Counted from the stretch's first letter, positions 33,550 to 40,388 are shown. The stretch is 40,388 nt of DNA from Streptomyces poriferorum (GCF_019399235.1 NZ_JAELVH010000020.1:1-40388); one strand, 5' to 3'. A program made the numbers and translations. The notes: generated from the sequence alone by a model not told the origin.

Positions 33550-33610
33550 AAGGATTCGGGACGGAAGGAGGGTTCAGGGCTGGAGAAGGATTCGGGGGCT
33601 GAAGGAGGGT
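33550..33610. repeat. Two-copy imperfect direct repeat upstream of the exporter
   Basis: AAGGATTCGGG followed by GAAGGAGGGT occurs at 33550-33573 and again at 33586-33610, with a 3- or 4-base insert between the two blocks. It lies in the short leader upstream of the exporter start. On the minus strand it would give repeated CCTTC and GAATCC tracts in the RNA. Confidence 0.7.
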
Positions 33611-33663
33611 GAGCGGCGTTGCGTCTGTGGAGCCTGGTCTCGCAGGCTCCGCGCCGCGCCGGG

Positions 33664-34095
33664 TCAGGCCGCGTCGCGGGTGGCCGTGGGCCTGCGACGG
33701 CAGGTGGCCCCGGTGAGGGCGGGCGGGTTGTACGCCACGTCGAGGGCTCCGACACCGGTCCCGGGGGCCACGATGGCGTCGATCCGGTCGAGATTCGAGT
33801 ACGGCGGCTGCTCGGCGCGGAAGCGCTGCAGGGCGCGCCGGTCGGCGACCCGTTGAGCCTCGGCCACATCGTCCCGGCGGCCTTTCAGGGCCGCGGCGAG
33901 GATCTCCTCGGACTCACCGCGTCCGCAGGCGTCCGCGGTGTCGATGAAGTCGATGCCCGCGTCCGCGTCCAGCGCTGTGTGGACGATACGGGGGCAGTCG
34001 TCGTGGTCGGTGTTGCCCCGGGCGCCGGACATCATGGCACCCGGTGCGTAGGGGCCGGCCTTGATGCCGGTCCGGCCCGGCGTGCGGTACTTCAT
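33664..34095 (-). pseudogene. Aldo/keto reductase remnant with internal deletions
   Basis: 143 aa open frame, less than half of the usual 330 aa aldo/keto reductase. It has the normal N-terminus (MKYRTPGRTGIKAGPYAPGA, DFIDTADACGRGESEEI with the catalytic Asp; the usual Tyr of DTADAYG is Cys). It then jumps from LKGRRDDV to AEAQRVADRRALQRFRAEQP, and again from PPYSNL to DRIDAIVAPGTGVGALDVAY, which is the normal C-terminus. The barrel centre, with the catalytic Lys and His, is gone, yet the frame is maintained. ATG 34095 faces the TetR gene. It may still be transcribed with the exporter downstream. A short functional protein is unlikely without the barrel. Confidence 0.82.
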
Positions 34096-34146
34096 GAGTC
34101 CTCTCCCTCCATGGGCTCCCGGTCGCGGGGCCGGATAGAATGAAAC

Positions 34147-34187
34147 CGGAACACCGTTCAGCAATGACAATACGGAACATCGTTCCG
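34147..34187. promoter_or_regulatory. Paired TetR operators
   Basis: Two inverted repeats: CGGAACACCGTTCAG (34147-34161) and the perfect CGGAACATCGTTCCG (34173-34187), 26 bases centre to centre, between the TetR gene and the divergent aldo/keto reductase remnant. A -10-like GACAAT at 34166 lies between them. They are the probable binding sites of the TetR protein encoded at 34210. Confidence 0.75.
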
Positions 34188-34209
34188 GAGCGCAAAGGGA
34201 ACCCCTTCC

Positions 34210-34824
34210 ATGTCTGATCGCCCCACCGAGGAGCCGGTCGCCCGCCGTGTGCGGCCCGACGTCCAGCGCAACCTGGACGCCCTGCTGACCGCAGCCGCCG
34301 AGATCTTCGCGTCGGACGGCGTGGACGCCCCCGTGCGACGCATCACCGCCCGGGCCGGTGTGGGGGCGGGCACGCTCTACCGTCACTTCCCGCAGCGCTC
34401 CGACCTCATCACCGCCGTGTTCCGCCACGAGGTCGACGCATGTGCCGAGGCCGCCCCCGCCCTCGCGGAGCAGCACGAGCCGGTCGAAGCGCTCACCCTG
34501 TGGCTGCAACGCTTCGCCCGGTTCGTCGCGGCCAAGCGTGGCCTCAAGGCGGCTCTGCACTCGGGCGACCCCGCCTACGAAAGCCTGCCCGCCTACTTCC
34601 AGCAGCGCTTCCTCCCCGTCGTGACAGAGCTCCTGGAGAGTGCCGCCGCGTCCGGCGAGCTCCGCGCGGAGATCCCCCCGTACGACCTGCTGCGCGCCAT
34701 CAGCGATCTCGTCTCGCCGGACGACCAGGGCTACACGCAGCGCATGATCGCGCTGCTCGTCAACGGCCTCCGTCACGGCACGGACGGCGCCCTCCCCCCG
34801 GCTACGGACGGCGAGCGCGGCTGA
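34210..34824 (+). CDS. TetR family transcriptional regulator
   Basis: 204 aa. The N-terminal helix-turn-helix covers about residues 18-65 (LDALLTAAAEIFASDGVDAP, ITARAGVGAGTLYRHFPQRS), and the remaining helices form a ligand-binding and dimerisation domain. It is divergent from the aldo/keto reductase remnant and the DHA2 exporter, with two operators in the gap, so it probably represses both itself and the exporter and is released by an exported compound. A purine-rich AAAGGGA precedes the ATG at a slightly long spacing. Confidence 0.93.
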   Translation: MSDRPTEEPVARRVRPDVQRNLDALLTAAAEIFASDGVDAPVRRITARAGVGAGTLYRHFPQRSDLITAVFRHEVDACAEAAPALAEQHEPVEALTLWLQRFARFVAAKRGLKAALHSGDPAYESLPAYFQQRFLPVVTELLESAAASGELRAEIPPYDLLRAISDLVSPDDQGYTQRMIALLVNGLRHGTDGALPPATDGERG

Positions 34825-34858
34825 CCGGCCCCCGGACCGGATACGGACCGAAACCAAC

Positions 34859-35527
34859 GTGAACGAGCAGACGCAGCCCGCGACCATCCGCGTGTTCATC
34901 GCCCTCGCCCCGCCCGACCCCGCGAAGGAAGAACTGGCCCGGAAACTTCGGCCTGCCTACGGCTCGCATCCACGGATGCGGTGGAATCGCGTCGAGGACT
35001 GGCACATCACCCTGGCGTTCCTCGGAGAGCTGCCTGTCGACACGGTTCCGCTCCTGCGTGCGCCACTCGCCGGCATCGCGGCGGCGCATCCCTCACCGCG
35101 CCTTGCGCTGCGGGGCGGCGGAGACTTCGACGGCCGGGTCGTATGGACCGGAGTCGACGGAGACCTGGAAGCGCTGTACGAGCTGGCCGCCGACGTACGT
35201 ACCGCGGTCAGGGACTGCGGAGCCGTGCCGGCGGACCGGCCCCTGCGACCGCATCTGACGCTGGCCCGCGCACGCCGGGGTGACCAGTCCTCGGCAGCGG
35301 AGATCGCGGCCGGGCTCGCCGGGTTCACCGGCCGCCCGTGGGACGCCGAACGGCTGCATCTGGTCGGCAGCAACGCCGCGCGGAGCAGTGGGCCGATCCA
35401 CTATCGCGACATCACGGCGTGGCCCCTCGGCTCCGGGGACCGCGGTGAAGCGTCTTCGGCACCTCCGTCGGCTGCGGTCCCGTACGGCTCGGCCCGGCCG
35501 GCCGCGGGCACCGCCCATGACGGTTGA
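34859..35527 (+). CDS. thpR: RNA 2',3'-cyclic phosphodiesterase (2H family)
   Basis: 222 aa member of the LigT/ThpR 2H phosphoesterases. The two catalytic HxTx motifs are present: WHITLAF near residue 50 and PHLTLAR near 131. These enzymes hydrolyse 2',3'-cyclic phosphates of RNA ends to 2'-phosphates and can act as reversible 2'-5' RNA ligases. Opening block TIRVFIALAPPDPAKEEL is typical. The last ~30 residues (SSAPPSAAVPYGS onward) are a low-complexity extension beyond the usual end. The start is GTG 34859, 34 bases after the TetR stop, without a strong ribosome site; it may be translated from the TetR transcript. Confidence 0.9.
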   Translation: MNEQTQPATIRVFIALAPPDPAKEELARKLRPAYGSHPRMRWNRVEDWHITLAFLGELPVDTVPLLRAPLAGIAAAHPSPRLALRGGGDFDGRVVWTGVDGDLEALYELAADVRTAVRDCGAVPADRPLRPHLTLARARRGDQSSAAEIAAGLAGFTGRPWDAERLHLVGSNAARSSGPIHYRDITAWPLGSGDRGEASSAPPSAAVPYGSARPAAGTAHDG

Positions 35528-35563
35528 TCACCGAACCGGCGCCGAGGGCCTGGCCGCTCCCCC

Positions 35564-35887
35564 TCATAGGGACTCGTCGCGCCGGCGGAACTCCTGGACC
35601 ACCTGGATCTCGCCGACGATGTGGGCGTTGAAGTCGTCGAGCTCCTCGGCCGGAACCCAGAGTTCGAGGATCGTCCGCCCGCCGGCCTGTTGTACGGGAT
35701 ACCGGCTCAGGAACTCCGACTCGACCTCGAACCGGGTGACGAAGCCGACGCCGTCGTGCTTCACGTTCCAGTCGCGCGCGATCCTCACCGCGTAGTCCTC
35801 GTTGAGAACCGGGTAGAAGATCGGTTGCTCGGGCAGCCGGGGCGGCCAGGCACGCCAGTTCAGCTCCCGCACCAGGTCCAGTTCCAC
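35564..35887 (-). CDS. Small conserved protein of unknown function
   Basis: 107 aa soluble, acidic protein with a compact alpha/beta look (WRAWPPRLPEQPIFYPVLNE, VRIARDWNVKHDGVGFVTRF, AGGRTILELWVPAEELDDF). Similar actinobacterial proteins are often loosely labelled ADP-ribosylation/crystallin J1, a label I would not trust. The start is GTG 35887, with no ribosome site. The frame remains open upstream and encodes TTLWRPTGP directly before it, which looks like coding sequence, yet no ATG, GTG or TTG is found there. The true start may therefore be a rare codon, or the original start codon may have been lost. Confidence 0.72.
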   Translation of the reverse strand: MELDLVRELNWRAWPPRLPEQPIFYPVLNEDYAVRIARDWNVKHDGVGFVTRFEVESEFLSRYPVQQAGGRTILELWVPAEELDDFNAHIVGEIQVVQEFRRRDESL

Positions 35888-36089
35888 GGGTCCGGTGGGG
35901 CGCCAAAGGGTCGTTGCCGCCCGGTCATCCGCATCGCTCTCCGTACGTGAGCCCCACCGCTGTGTCGGGCCGGAAGCCGGACACTACCGTCACAGCGAAC
36001 TCGCCGGCCAGGTACTTTGCCGCGCCCTGCCCCTCCCCACGGCGCGCAGGGCGGCCTGCGCTGCGGGCGGCGGCGGCGGCAAATACATA

Positions 36090-36117
36090 TGACCGGGTGA
36101 GCGGGCCGCGCTATGGT
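36090..36117 (+). promoter_or_regulatory. Promoter candidate for the leader and alaRS-like gene
   Basis: TGACCG (36090-36095) and TATGGT (36112-36117) are separated by 16 bases and resemble a housekeeping promoter. Transcription would begin about 7 bases later, at or next to the ATG of the leader ORF at 36125, so the leader would be read without a 5' untranslated region. Confidence 0.5.
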
Positions 36118-36124
36118 CGTTCAC

Positions 36125-36193
36125 ATGAACGTCACCGGCTCTCACACCACCGCGACCGCGCGAGCGACCAGCTCGCCGGTTGCCGCCGTCTGA
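36125..36193 (+). CDS. Candidate leader peptide, Ala/Thr-rich
   Basis: 22-codon ORF (MNVTGSHTTATARAT then SSPVAAV) with 5 alanine and 5 threonine codons, ending 126 bases before the alanyl-tRNA-synthetase-like gene. ATG 36125 falls seven bases after a -10-like TATGGT, so it may be the first codon of the transcript. A 6-base stem (36160-36165 with 36171-36176) lies inside it. Stalling at Ala codons when charged tRNA is scarce could control the downstream hairpins. That role is an inference; the ORF is short enough to arise by chance. Confidence 0.42.
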   Translation: MNVTGSHTTATARATSSPVAAV

Positions 36194-36205
36194 CTTTCCC
36201 TCCCC

Positions 36206-36280
36206 CCGGCGACCGGAAACGGTCCGTCGGCAGTGCCGTGGAGCCTCTGGCCCCGGCCGGGTGACTGAACGGTCCCGTTC
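36206..36280 (+). promoter_or_regulatory. Alternative hairpins of a possible attenuator
   Basis: Hairpin A (36206-36230) has a GAAA tetraloop, stem GACCG with CGGTC and a further five pairs past a bulge. Hairpin B (36267-36280) pairs GAACG with CGTTC. The segment AACGGTCCGT (36218-36227) recurs as AACGGTCCCGT (36268-36278), so the GACCG arm at 36211 could pair with either copy, giving mutually exclusive folds between leader ORF and gene. Confidence 0.4.
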
Positions 36281-36319
36281 TCCGGTGCCTCCCCCGCTGT
36301 GACGCGAAGGAGCCATCCC

Positions 36320-37486
36320 ATGCATACGGAAAAGCTGGTCAGCACGTTCGTCGAGTACTTCGAAGAGCGCGGTCATCACCGGATCGTCGGCTCGACACTG
36401 CTGCCCCCACCCGGCGACCCCGTCCTGTTCACCACCTCCGGCATGCACCCGCTCACCCCTTACCTGGAAGGCCGCCCCCATCCGCTGGGCAGGCGGCTGG
36501 TCAACGTACAGCGCTGTCTGCGCACCACGGACCTGGAAGAGATCGGCGACGCCACTCACCTGACGGTCTTCGAGATGCTCGGCACCTGGTCACTCGGCGA
36601 CTACGAAGGTCCGCTCAGCCTCGGCTGGGGGTACGGACTGCTCACCGAGGCCCTGGGCATCGATCCCGGTCTGCTGCACGCCACCGTCTACGCCGGCGAC
36701 AGCCAGTGCGAACAGGACGCCCCGTCGCTTCGGCTGTGGCAGGACCGCGGGGTCCCCGTCGAACTCACCGTGGAGGACAACTGGTGGTCCAACGGGGCCG
36801 TCGGACCATGCGGTCCCGACTCGGAGATCTTCCTGTGGAACGGTGACGGCCCGCCACGGTCGACGCCCACCCAGGACGACCGTTGGGTGGAGGTGTGGAA
36901 CCACGTGATGATGAGGCACCGCCGGCTCGACGACGGATCGCTCGTGCCTCTTCCCCAGCGGAACGTCGACACCGGGCTCGGCCTGGAGCGGCTGGCCGCC
37001 CTGCTCCAAGGCAAGTCGTCCGTGTTCGAGTCCGACCTCTTCGAGCCGTGGCGTCGCCTCGTTCCGCCGCTGTGGCATCTGGACGAACCGTCGCTGCGCC
37101 TGGTCTTCGACCATCTGCGCTCGGCCGTCGTGGTGCTGGGCGACGGCGTGCGTCCGGCCAACACAGGGCGGGGCTACGTAGTGCGCCGCCTGGTACGGAG
37201 GGTCCTCACCGCTCTGTGGCGGCAGGATCCCTCGTACGGTCTCGCCGACCTGCCGGACGACCTGGTCCGCCACACCCTGGACCACTTCCGGCAGGACCTC
37301 CAGCCGGCCGACGTACATCAGGTGCTGCTCGACGAGGAGCGCCGGTTCGGACTCCTGATGGAGCGCGGACGGCAGGTTCTCGCCCGGCCGCGGTTCCGAG
37401 GCCGGCTCACCGAGGACGACCTCCACTACCTCCACGACACCCATGGCCTGCCCCGTGATCTGGTCACGAGCCTGCGCCAGGACTGA
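36320..37486 (+). CDS. Stand-alone alanyl-tRNA synthetase catalytic core
   Basis: 388 aa against about 870-890 for a full AlaRS. It has the class II catalytic domain: motif 1 region TSGMHPLTPYL, motif 2 VQRCLRTTDLEEIG with THLTVFEMLGTWSLGDY near residue 80, DNWWSNGAVGPCGPDSEIFL near 155, and motif 3 VDTGLGLERLAALLQG near 215. The residues aligning with the alanine-binding Asn (VEVWN) and Asp (VDTG) of E. coli AlaRS are kept, so adenylation of alanine looks possible. Part of the tRNA-binding helical region is present (GDGVRPANTGRGYVVRRLVR). The editing domain and C-terminal C-Ala domain are absent. GAAGGAG precedes the ATG. It could charge a tRNA or minihelix, or supply activated alanine to another reaction. 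Confidence 0.87.
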   Translation: MHTEKLVSTFVEYFEERGHHRIVGSTLLPPPGDPVLFTTSGMHPLTPYLEGRPHPLGRRLVNVQRCLRTTDLEEIGDATHLTVFEMLGTWSLGDYEGPLSLGWGYGLLTEALGIDPGLLHATVYAGDSQCEQDAPSLRLWQDRGVPVELTVEDNWWSNGAVGPCGPDSEIFLWNGDGPPRSTPTQDDRWVEVWNHVMMRHRRLDDGSLVPLPQRNVDTGLGLERLAALLQGKSSVFESDLFEPWRRLVPPLWHLDEPSLRLVFDHLRSAVVVLGDGVRPANTGRGYVVRRLVRRVLTALWRQDPSYGLADLPDDLVRHTLDHFRQDLQPADVHQVLLDEERRFGLLMERGRQVLARPRFRGRLTEDDLHYLHDTHGLPRDLVTSLRQD

Positions 37487-37513
37487 AGGGCCCGGCACCG
37501 GTGGGGGCGGCAT

Positions 37514-37536
37514 CCGGGCAGCCGTCCCCTGCCCGG
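37514..37536 (+). terminator. Weak terminator candidate
   Basis: A 7-base stem (CCGGGCA with TGCCCGG) and 9-base loop, 28 bases after the AlaRS-like stop. Confidence 0.4.
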
Positions 37537-37636
37537 GGCCGGGGACGGTGTCCGGCGTCGCGGGCTGGATGGAGTGCGGCGTCACGGGCGGGAGCGGTCA
37601 GCGCGTCGGCCGCCGGTGTTCTCAGGGGAGGCCGTG

Positions 37637-38248
37637 GTGTGGGAAGACCTTGTTGCCGGGTACGCGTGGGCCGATGCGGCCGATTGGGAGACGTACACGT
37701 TCTCCGTGGTCAGGGGGAAGACCGAGGAGGAGGTGATCCGGGCGTTCGGCGGCGACCCGGCCACGTCCCGAGCCATGACGTTCGCCGAGGCAGCCGACGA
37801 GCAGGCGGACCACATCCACGCGGACCACGCTCTCCTGCGGGTCGTCACCGTGGAGAAACATGTCGTCGCCATCGAGTGGGGGTCCCACGGCAGCATTCCG
37901 GAAATCGCCAGGCTCGCCTCTTCGGACGGCGGTGAGTTCTTCAGCGTCCATCACAACGTCCTCGCCCAGCATCAGGTCATGCACGCACGCGACGGGCGTG
38001 TGGACGGAATGTTCGACCCCTCCGTCGTGGGTGACGCCGCCTGGATGGAGCCCACGCCCGAGATTCCCGCCTGGGCGGCCGGGATCCCCTTCCAGCTGGA
38101 CACTCAGGGCTCCGAGTCCTTCGCGCTGCTGGAGCGCATCATGGGCGTACAGGTCGTTCCCGCCTGGATGGACACGGCACTGCGCACCGTGCCCCTCGCC
38201 TCCCCCGACGCGCTCTTCAGCGACCTGGAAGCGGCGTGGCTGCCGTAG
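37637..38248 (+). CDS. DUF6461 family protein
   Basis: 203 aa soluble acidic protein. The arrangement YAWADAADWETYTFSVVRG, then EEVIRAFGGDPATSRAMTF, then VAIEWGSHGSIPEIARLAS followed by a mid-length beta region (HHNVLAQHQVMHARDGRVDG), is that of the DUF6461 proteins abundant in Streptomyces. No catalytic motif is seen, and the function is unknown; many sit near toxin or immunity genes, but nothing like that is present here. AGGGGAGG lies just before GTG 37634 and GTG 37637; I prefer 37637 for spacing. It stands alone between two short hairpins. Confidence 0.78.
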   Translation: MWEDLVAGYAWADAADWETYTFSVVRGKTEEEVIRAFGGDPATSRAMTFAEAADEQADHIHADHALLRVVTVEKHVVAIEWGSHGSIPEIARLASSDGGEFFSVHHNVLAQHQVMHARDGRVDGMFDPSVVGDAAWMEPTPEIPAWAAGIPFQLDTQGSESFALLERIMGVQVVPAWMDTALRTVPLASPDALFSDLEAAWLP

Positions 38249-38257
38249 CCCGCGGCG

Positions 38258-38286
38258 CGAAGGCGGCCTGGGCCCGCGGGCCTTCG
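38258..38286 (+). terminator. Terminator candidate after the DUF6461 gene
   Basis: A 7-base stem (CGAAGGC with GCCTTCG) around a GC-rich 15-base loop, starting 9 bases after the stop. Confidence 0.5.
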
Positions 38287-38466
38287 GCCGACTGTGCGGC
38301 GGCGCGCGGGTGTTGCCGGGTCCGGGTGCGGGTCAGGGCCGCTGCGGTGATCCGGTGGGCTCCGAACGAGTGGAATCACCGGAGCGCGTATCCGGCGCGG
38401 CCTTCCGTCCGGGGTCCGGATGGTGATGTTGCCGTCCGCTCCCCGACCTGGACGAGGCACCCTGAC

Positions 38467-39666
38467 ATGCGACGTATCTCCGCTCGACGTCTGTTCGCCG
38501 CCGCATCCCTCGTGGCGACCCTGCTGGCGCCGATGGCGGTGGGATCGGCTCCGGCGGTTCACGCCGTGGGCGTGGACCGGCACGGCCAGGACGACTGCCC
38601 GCCCGGTGGCCTCGGCCCCGAGGTGAACGCCCGGCTGGACAAGGCCATCGAGGACGTCCGCGAGCAGGCCGGCATTCCCGGTGTCGTCGTCGGCCTGTGG
38701 ATGCCGGGCAAGGGGAGCTACGTCCGCGCGACCGGCGTCGCCGACACCACCACCCGCGAGCCGATGGCCGCAGACTCCTACATCCGGATCGGCAGCGAGA
38801 CCAAGACCTTCACCGTCACGGCTCTGCTCGAACTCGTCGACGACCATCGGATCCGGCTGGACGACCCGATCTCCAAGTACGTCCCCGGGGTGCGCAACGG
38901 ACACCGGATCACGCTCCGACATCTCGCGGAGATGCGCAGCGGTCTGTTCCCGTACACCGCCGACACGGACTTCACACACGACCTGCTCAGCAACCCGCAG
39001 CGCCATTTCACCCCGCGGCAACTGCTCGCGTACGGCATGAAGCACCGGAACAACTTCGAGCCCGGCGCGCAGTTCCAGTACTCGAACTCCAACCTCGTCC
39101 TGCTCGGCCTGGTGATCGAGAAGGTCAGCGGCCACCGGATCGAGGACGTCATCCATGACCGGGTGCTCCGCCCGTCCCACCTGCACCACACACTGTTCCC
39201 GACGGGGCCCGGGTTCCCGGATCCGCACCCGCGCGGCTACACCGACCAGACGTTGAGCGGTGAGACCGAGGACTCCACGGACTGGAATCCCAGCTGGGCA
39301 TGGTCCGCCGGCGCGATGATCTCCGATCTGCAGGACCTGCGCCGGTGGGCCAGGGGCGTCGCCACCGGAGAGCTGCTGAGCCCCGCGACGCAGGCGCAGC
39401 GGCTCAGGACTCTTCCTACGGGCATCCCGGGCCTGAGCTACGGGCTCGGCATCTTCGAGACCGGCGGCTGGATCGGGCACAACGGTTCCCTGCCGGGGTA
39501 CGAGACCGTGACCGTGTACCTGCCCTCGCAGCGGGCCACCCTGGTCATCATGATCAACACGGATATCACCAGCGGGTCCCAGGAACCGTCCACGCTGCTC
39601 GCCCGGGCCGTCACCGAAGTCGTCACGCCGGGCAACGTATACGACGGTTCGGTCACGCCACGCTGA
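38467..39666 (+). CDS. Secreted serine hydrolase, class C beta-lactamase/DD-peptidase family
   Basis: 399 aa exported enzyme. A signal peptide covers about residues 1-36 ([20 protein letters not shown], cleavage near VHA). Catalytic motifs are complete: SxxK as SETK in [14 protein letters not shown] near residue 113, YxN as [10 protein letters not shown] near 203, and HxG as HNG in [10 protein letters not shown] near 338. The close relatives are D-alanyl-D-alanine carboxypeptidase-like hydrolases (Streptomyces R61 type) rather than antibiotic-resistance enzymes. It would act on peptidoglycan peptides or ester substrates outside the cell. GAGG lies nine bases before ATG 38467. It is preceded by a 218-base gap without other features. 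Confidence 0.9.
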   Translation: MRRISARRLFAAASLVATLLAPMAVGSAPAVHAVGVDRHGQDDCPPGGLGPEVNARLDKAIEDVREQAGIPGVVVGLWMPGKGSYVRATGVADTTTREPMAADSYIRIGSETKTFTVTALLELVDDHRIRLDDPISKYVPGVRNGHRITLRHLAEMRSGLFPYTADTDFTHDLLSNPQRHFTPRQLLAYGMKHRNNFEPGAQFQYSNSNLVLLGLVIEKVSGHRIEDVIHDRVLRPSHLHHTLFPTGPGFPDPHPRGYTDQTLSGETEDSTDWNPSWAWSAGAMISDLQDLRRWARGVATGELLSPATQAQRLRTLPTGIPGLSYGLGIFETGGWIGHNGSLPGYETVTVYLPSQRATLVIMINTDITSGSQEPSTLLARAVTEVVTPGNVYDGSVTPR

Positions 39667-39721
39667 GCACCCTCGCCGTACGCTCGTCGCACCTCGGGGG
39701 TCGTGTCCTCCGGAAGGCAGG

Positions 39722-39727
39722 CAGACT
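39722..39727 (+). promoter_or_regulatory. Candidate -10 element, leaderless TerD gene
   Basis: CAGACT followed by GTCCTC and the GTG at 39734, the same element and spacing as upstream of 16376. Confidence 0.4.
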
Positions 39728-39733
39728 GTCCTC

Positions 39734-40369
39734 GTGACGACACTGAGCAGGGGCGCCAACATGCCGGTGACGGCATCCACCGTGCGCGCCGTCCTGGGCT
39801 GGTCGCCGGGGCCCGGCGTGCCGGACGTGGATGCTTCCGCGCTGCTGCTGACCGGCAGCGGACGGGTCCGGTCCGACGACGACTTCGTCTTCTGCAACCG
39901 GCCGCGGCACGCGTCCGGGGCCGTACGTCACCTCGGCAAGCAGGCAGGGGCCGACTCGCTCGATGTCGATCTCAACGGTCTGGGACCGGACATCGAGCGG
40001 GTCGCTCTGTGCGCTTCGGCCGACGGTGGGACCTTCGGGCAGGTTCCCGGCCTGCATCTGCGTCTGTTCGATGCCGCGTCCGGTACCGAGTTGGCCCGCT
40101 TCGACATGGAGGCCGGCGCGGAGACCGCCTATGTGAGCGGTGAGCTCTACCGGCGCGCCGGCGGGTGGAAGTTCCGCGCCGTCGGCCAGGGATACGCGGA
40201 CGGGCCGGCCGGGCTGGCGACCGACTTCGGAATCAGCGTCGACGAGGAACCGCCTTCCCCCGGCCCCGCGGCACCGCACCGCGGCCCCGCCCGGCGGGGG
40301 CCGGGGGCCGGACGGGGCCGCGGTGCGGTGCCGCGGGGCCGGGGGAAGGCGGTTCCTCGTCGACGCTGA
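39734..40369 (+). CDS. terD: TerD family protein, 3' end doubtful
   Basis: The TerD domain fills residues about 3-170: [19 protein letters not shown], a calcium-binding-type [10 protein letters not shown] near 50, the second block [19 protein letters not shown] near 75, and [20 protein letters not shown] near 137. Such proteins bind calcium and take part in tellurite resistance and stress or membrane complexes in actinobacteria. The GTG start has a CAGACT element and no ribosome site. From residue 161 the DNA is the left arm of the terminal palindrome, and the frame reads on through its centre to a stop at 40369. The last ~45 residues (Pro/Arg/Gly-rich) are thus not trustworthy, and the real C-terminus may lie outside the window. 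Confidence 0.8.
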   Translation: MTTLSRGANMPVTASTVRAVLGWSPGPGVPDVDASALLLTGSGRVRSDDDFVFCNRPRHASGAVRHLGKQAGADSLDVDLNGLGPDIERVALCASADGGTFGQVPGLHLRLFDAASGTELARFDMEAGAETAYVSGELYRRAGGWKFRAVGQGYADGPAGLATDFGISVDEEPPSPGPAAPHRGPARRGPGAGRGRGAVPRGRGKAVPRRR

Positions 40370-40388
40370 TTCCGAAGTCGGTCGCCAG
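40214..40388. repeat. Large terminal inverted repeat
   Basis: Bases 40214-40289 are the exact reverse complement of 40313-40388 (76-base arms), with a partly paired centre of about 23 bases. The arms include TerD coding sequence plus a GC-rich stretch, so this is far longer than a terminator. The right arm ends at the last base of the window. Confidence 0.95.

Noticed and set aside
40214..40388. Hairpin telomere of a linear replicon
   Set aside because: Streptomyces telomeres are protein-capped with several short palindromes, and here the palindrome duplicates coding sequence of terD.
1..40388. Mobile elements, CRISPR arrays, tRNA or rRNA genes
   Set aside because: No transposase, integrase, repeat-spacer pattern or conserved RNA gene sequence was recognised anywhere in the window apart from the TPP riboswitch.

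Overview
The window is high-GC DNA with strong third-position G/C codon bias, frequent GTG starts, tight ATGA/GTGA gene overlaps and long perfect GC-rich terminator hairpins. The gene families (multiple-sugar ABC transporters without their own ATPase, RAE-linked rph, RsbQ/RsbP, TerD, DUF6461) fit a Streptomyces or a close relative. No rRNA, tRNA, CRISPR array, insertion sequence, integrase or prophage gene was seen. The right edge ends in a 175-base near-perfect palindrome, so this end may be a contig boundary.

Region 1 (1-10303) is an alpha-mannoside utilisation locus. A minus-strand operon encodes a Tat-type lipoprotein binding protein and two permeases. A divergent plus-strand operon encodes a cupin-type mannose-6-phosphate isomerase, a ROK sugar kinase, a LacI regulator and a GH38 alpha-mannosidase. 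The inferred route is import of manno-oligosaccharides, cytosolic hydrolysis, phosphorylation of mannose and isomerisation to fructose-6-phosphate. Two nearly identical LacI-type operators lie between the divergent units.

Region 2 (10524-17014) starts with an RsbQ/RsbP pair (alpha/beta hydrolase plus PAS-PP2C phosphatase), the energy-stress sensor known from Bacillus. It continues with an envelope or lipid group: a PAP2-diacylglycerol kinase fusion, a BrkB/YihY membrane protein, a second PAP2 phosphatase and a conserved protein of unknown function. Region 3 (17226-19379) is a TPP riboswitch, the NCS1 permease it controls (CytX type), and a gamma-carbonic-anhydrase-like beta-helix protein without the usual zinc histidines.

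Region 4 (19459-24429) holds two adjacent decayed genes (CocE/NonD hydrolase and an ATP-grasp enzyme) that still keep their 4-base overlap. Next come a tiny hydrophobic membrane protein, a PRC-barrel protein, and a HEAT-repeat protein followed by a MerR-HEAT fusion regulator. Region 5 (24448-27366) is a rifamycin phosphotransferase (rph) with an exact rifamycin-associated element upstream and an in-frame TTA codon, suggesting bldA dependence.

Region 6 (27821-35887) carries two secreted proteins (a phosphodiester glycosidase with a SPOR-like segment and an antigen-85-like esterase), two convergent MFS exporters, an aldo/keto reductase remnant, a TetR regulator with two operators, a 2H RNA phosphoesterase and a small unknown protein. 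Region 7 (36090-40388) contains an alanyl-tRNA synthetase catalytic core as a stand-alone protein, preceded by a short Ala/Thr-rich leader ORF and alternative hairpins that look like an attenuator. A DUF6461 protein, a secreted serine hydrolase and a TerD protein running into the terminal palindrome follow. All calls come from reading the sequence and from memory of protein families; no database search was possible.
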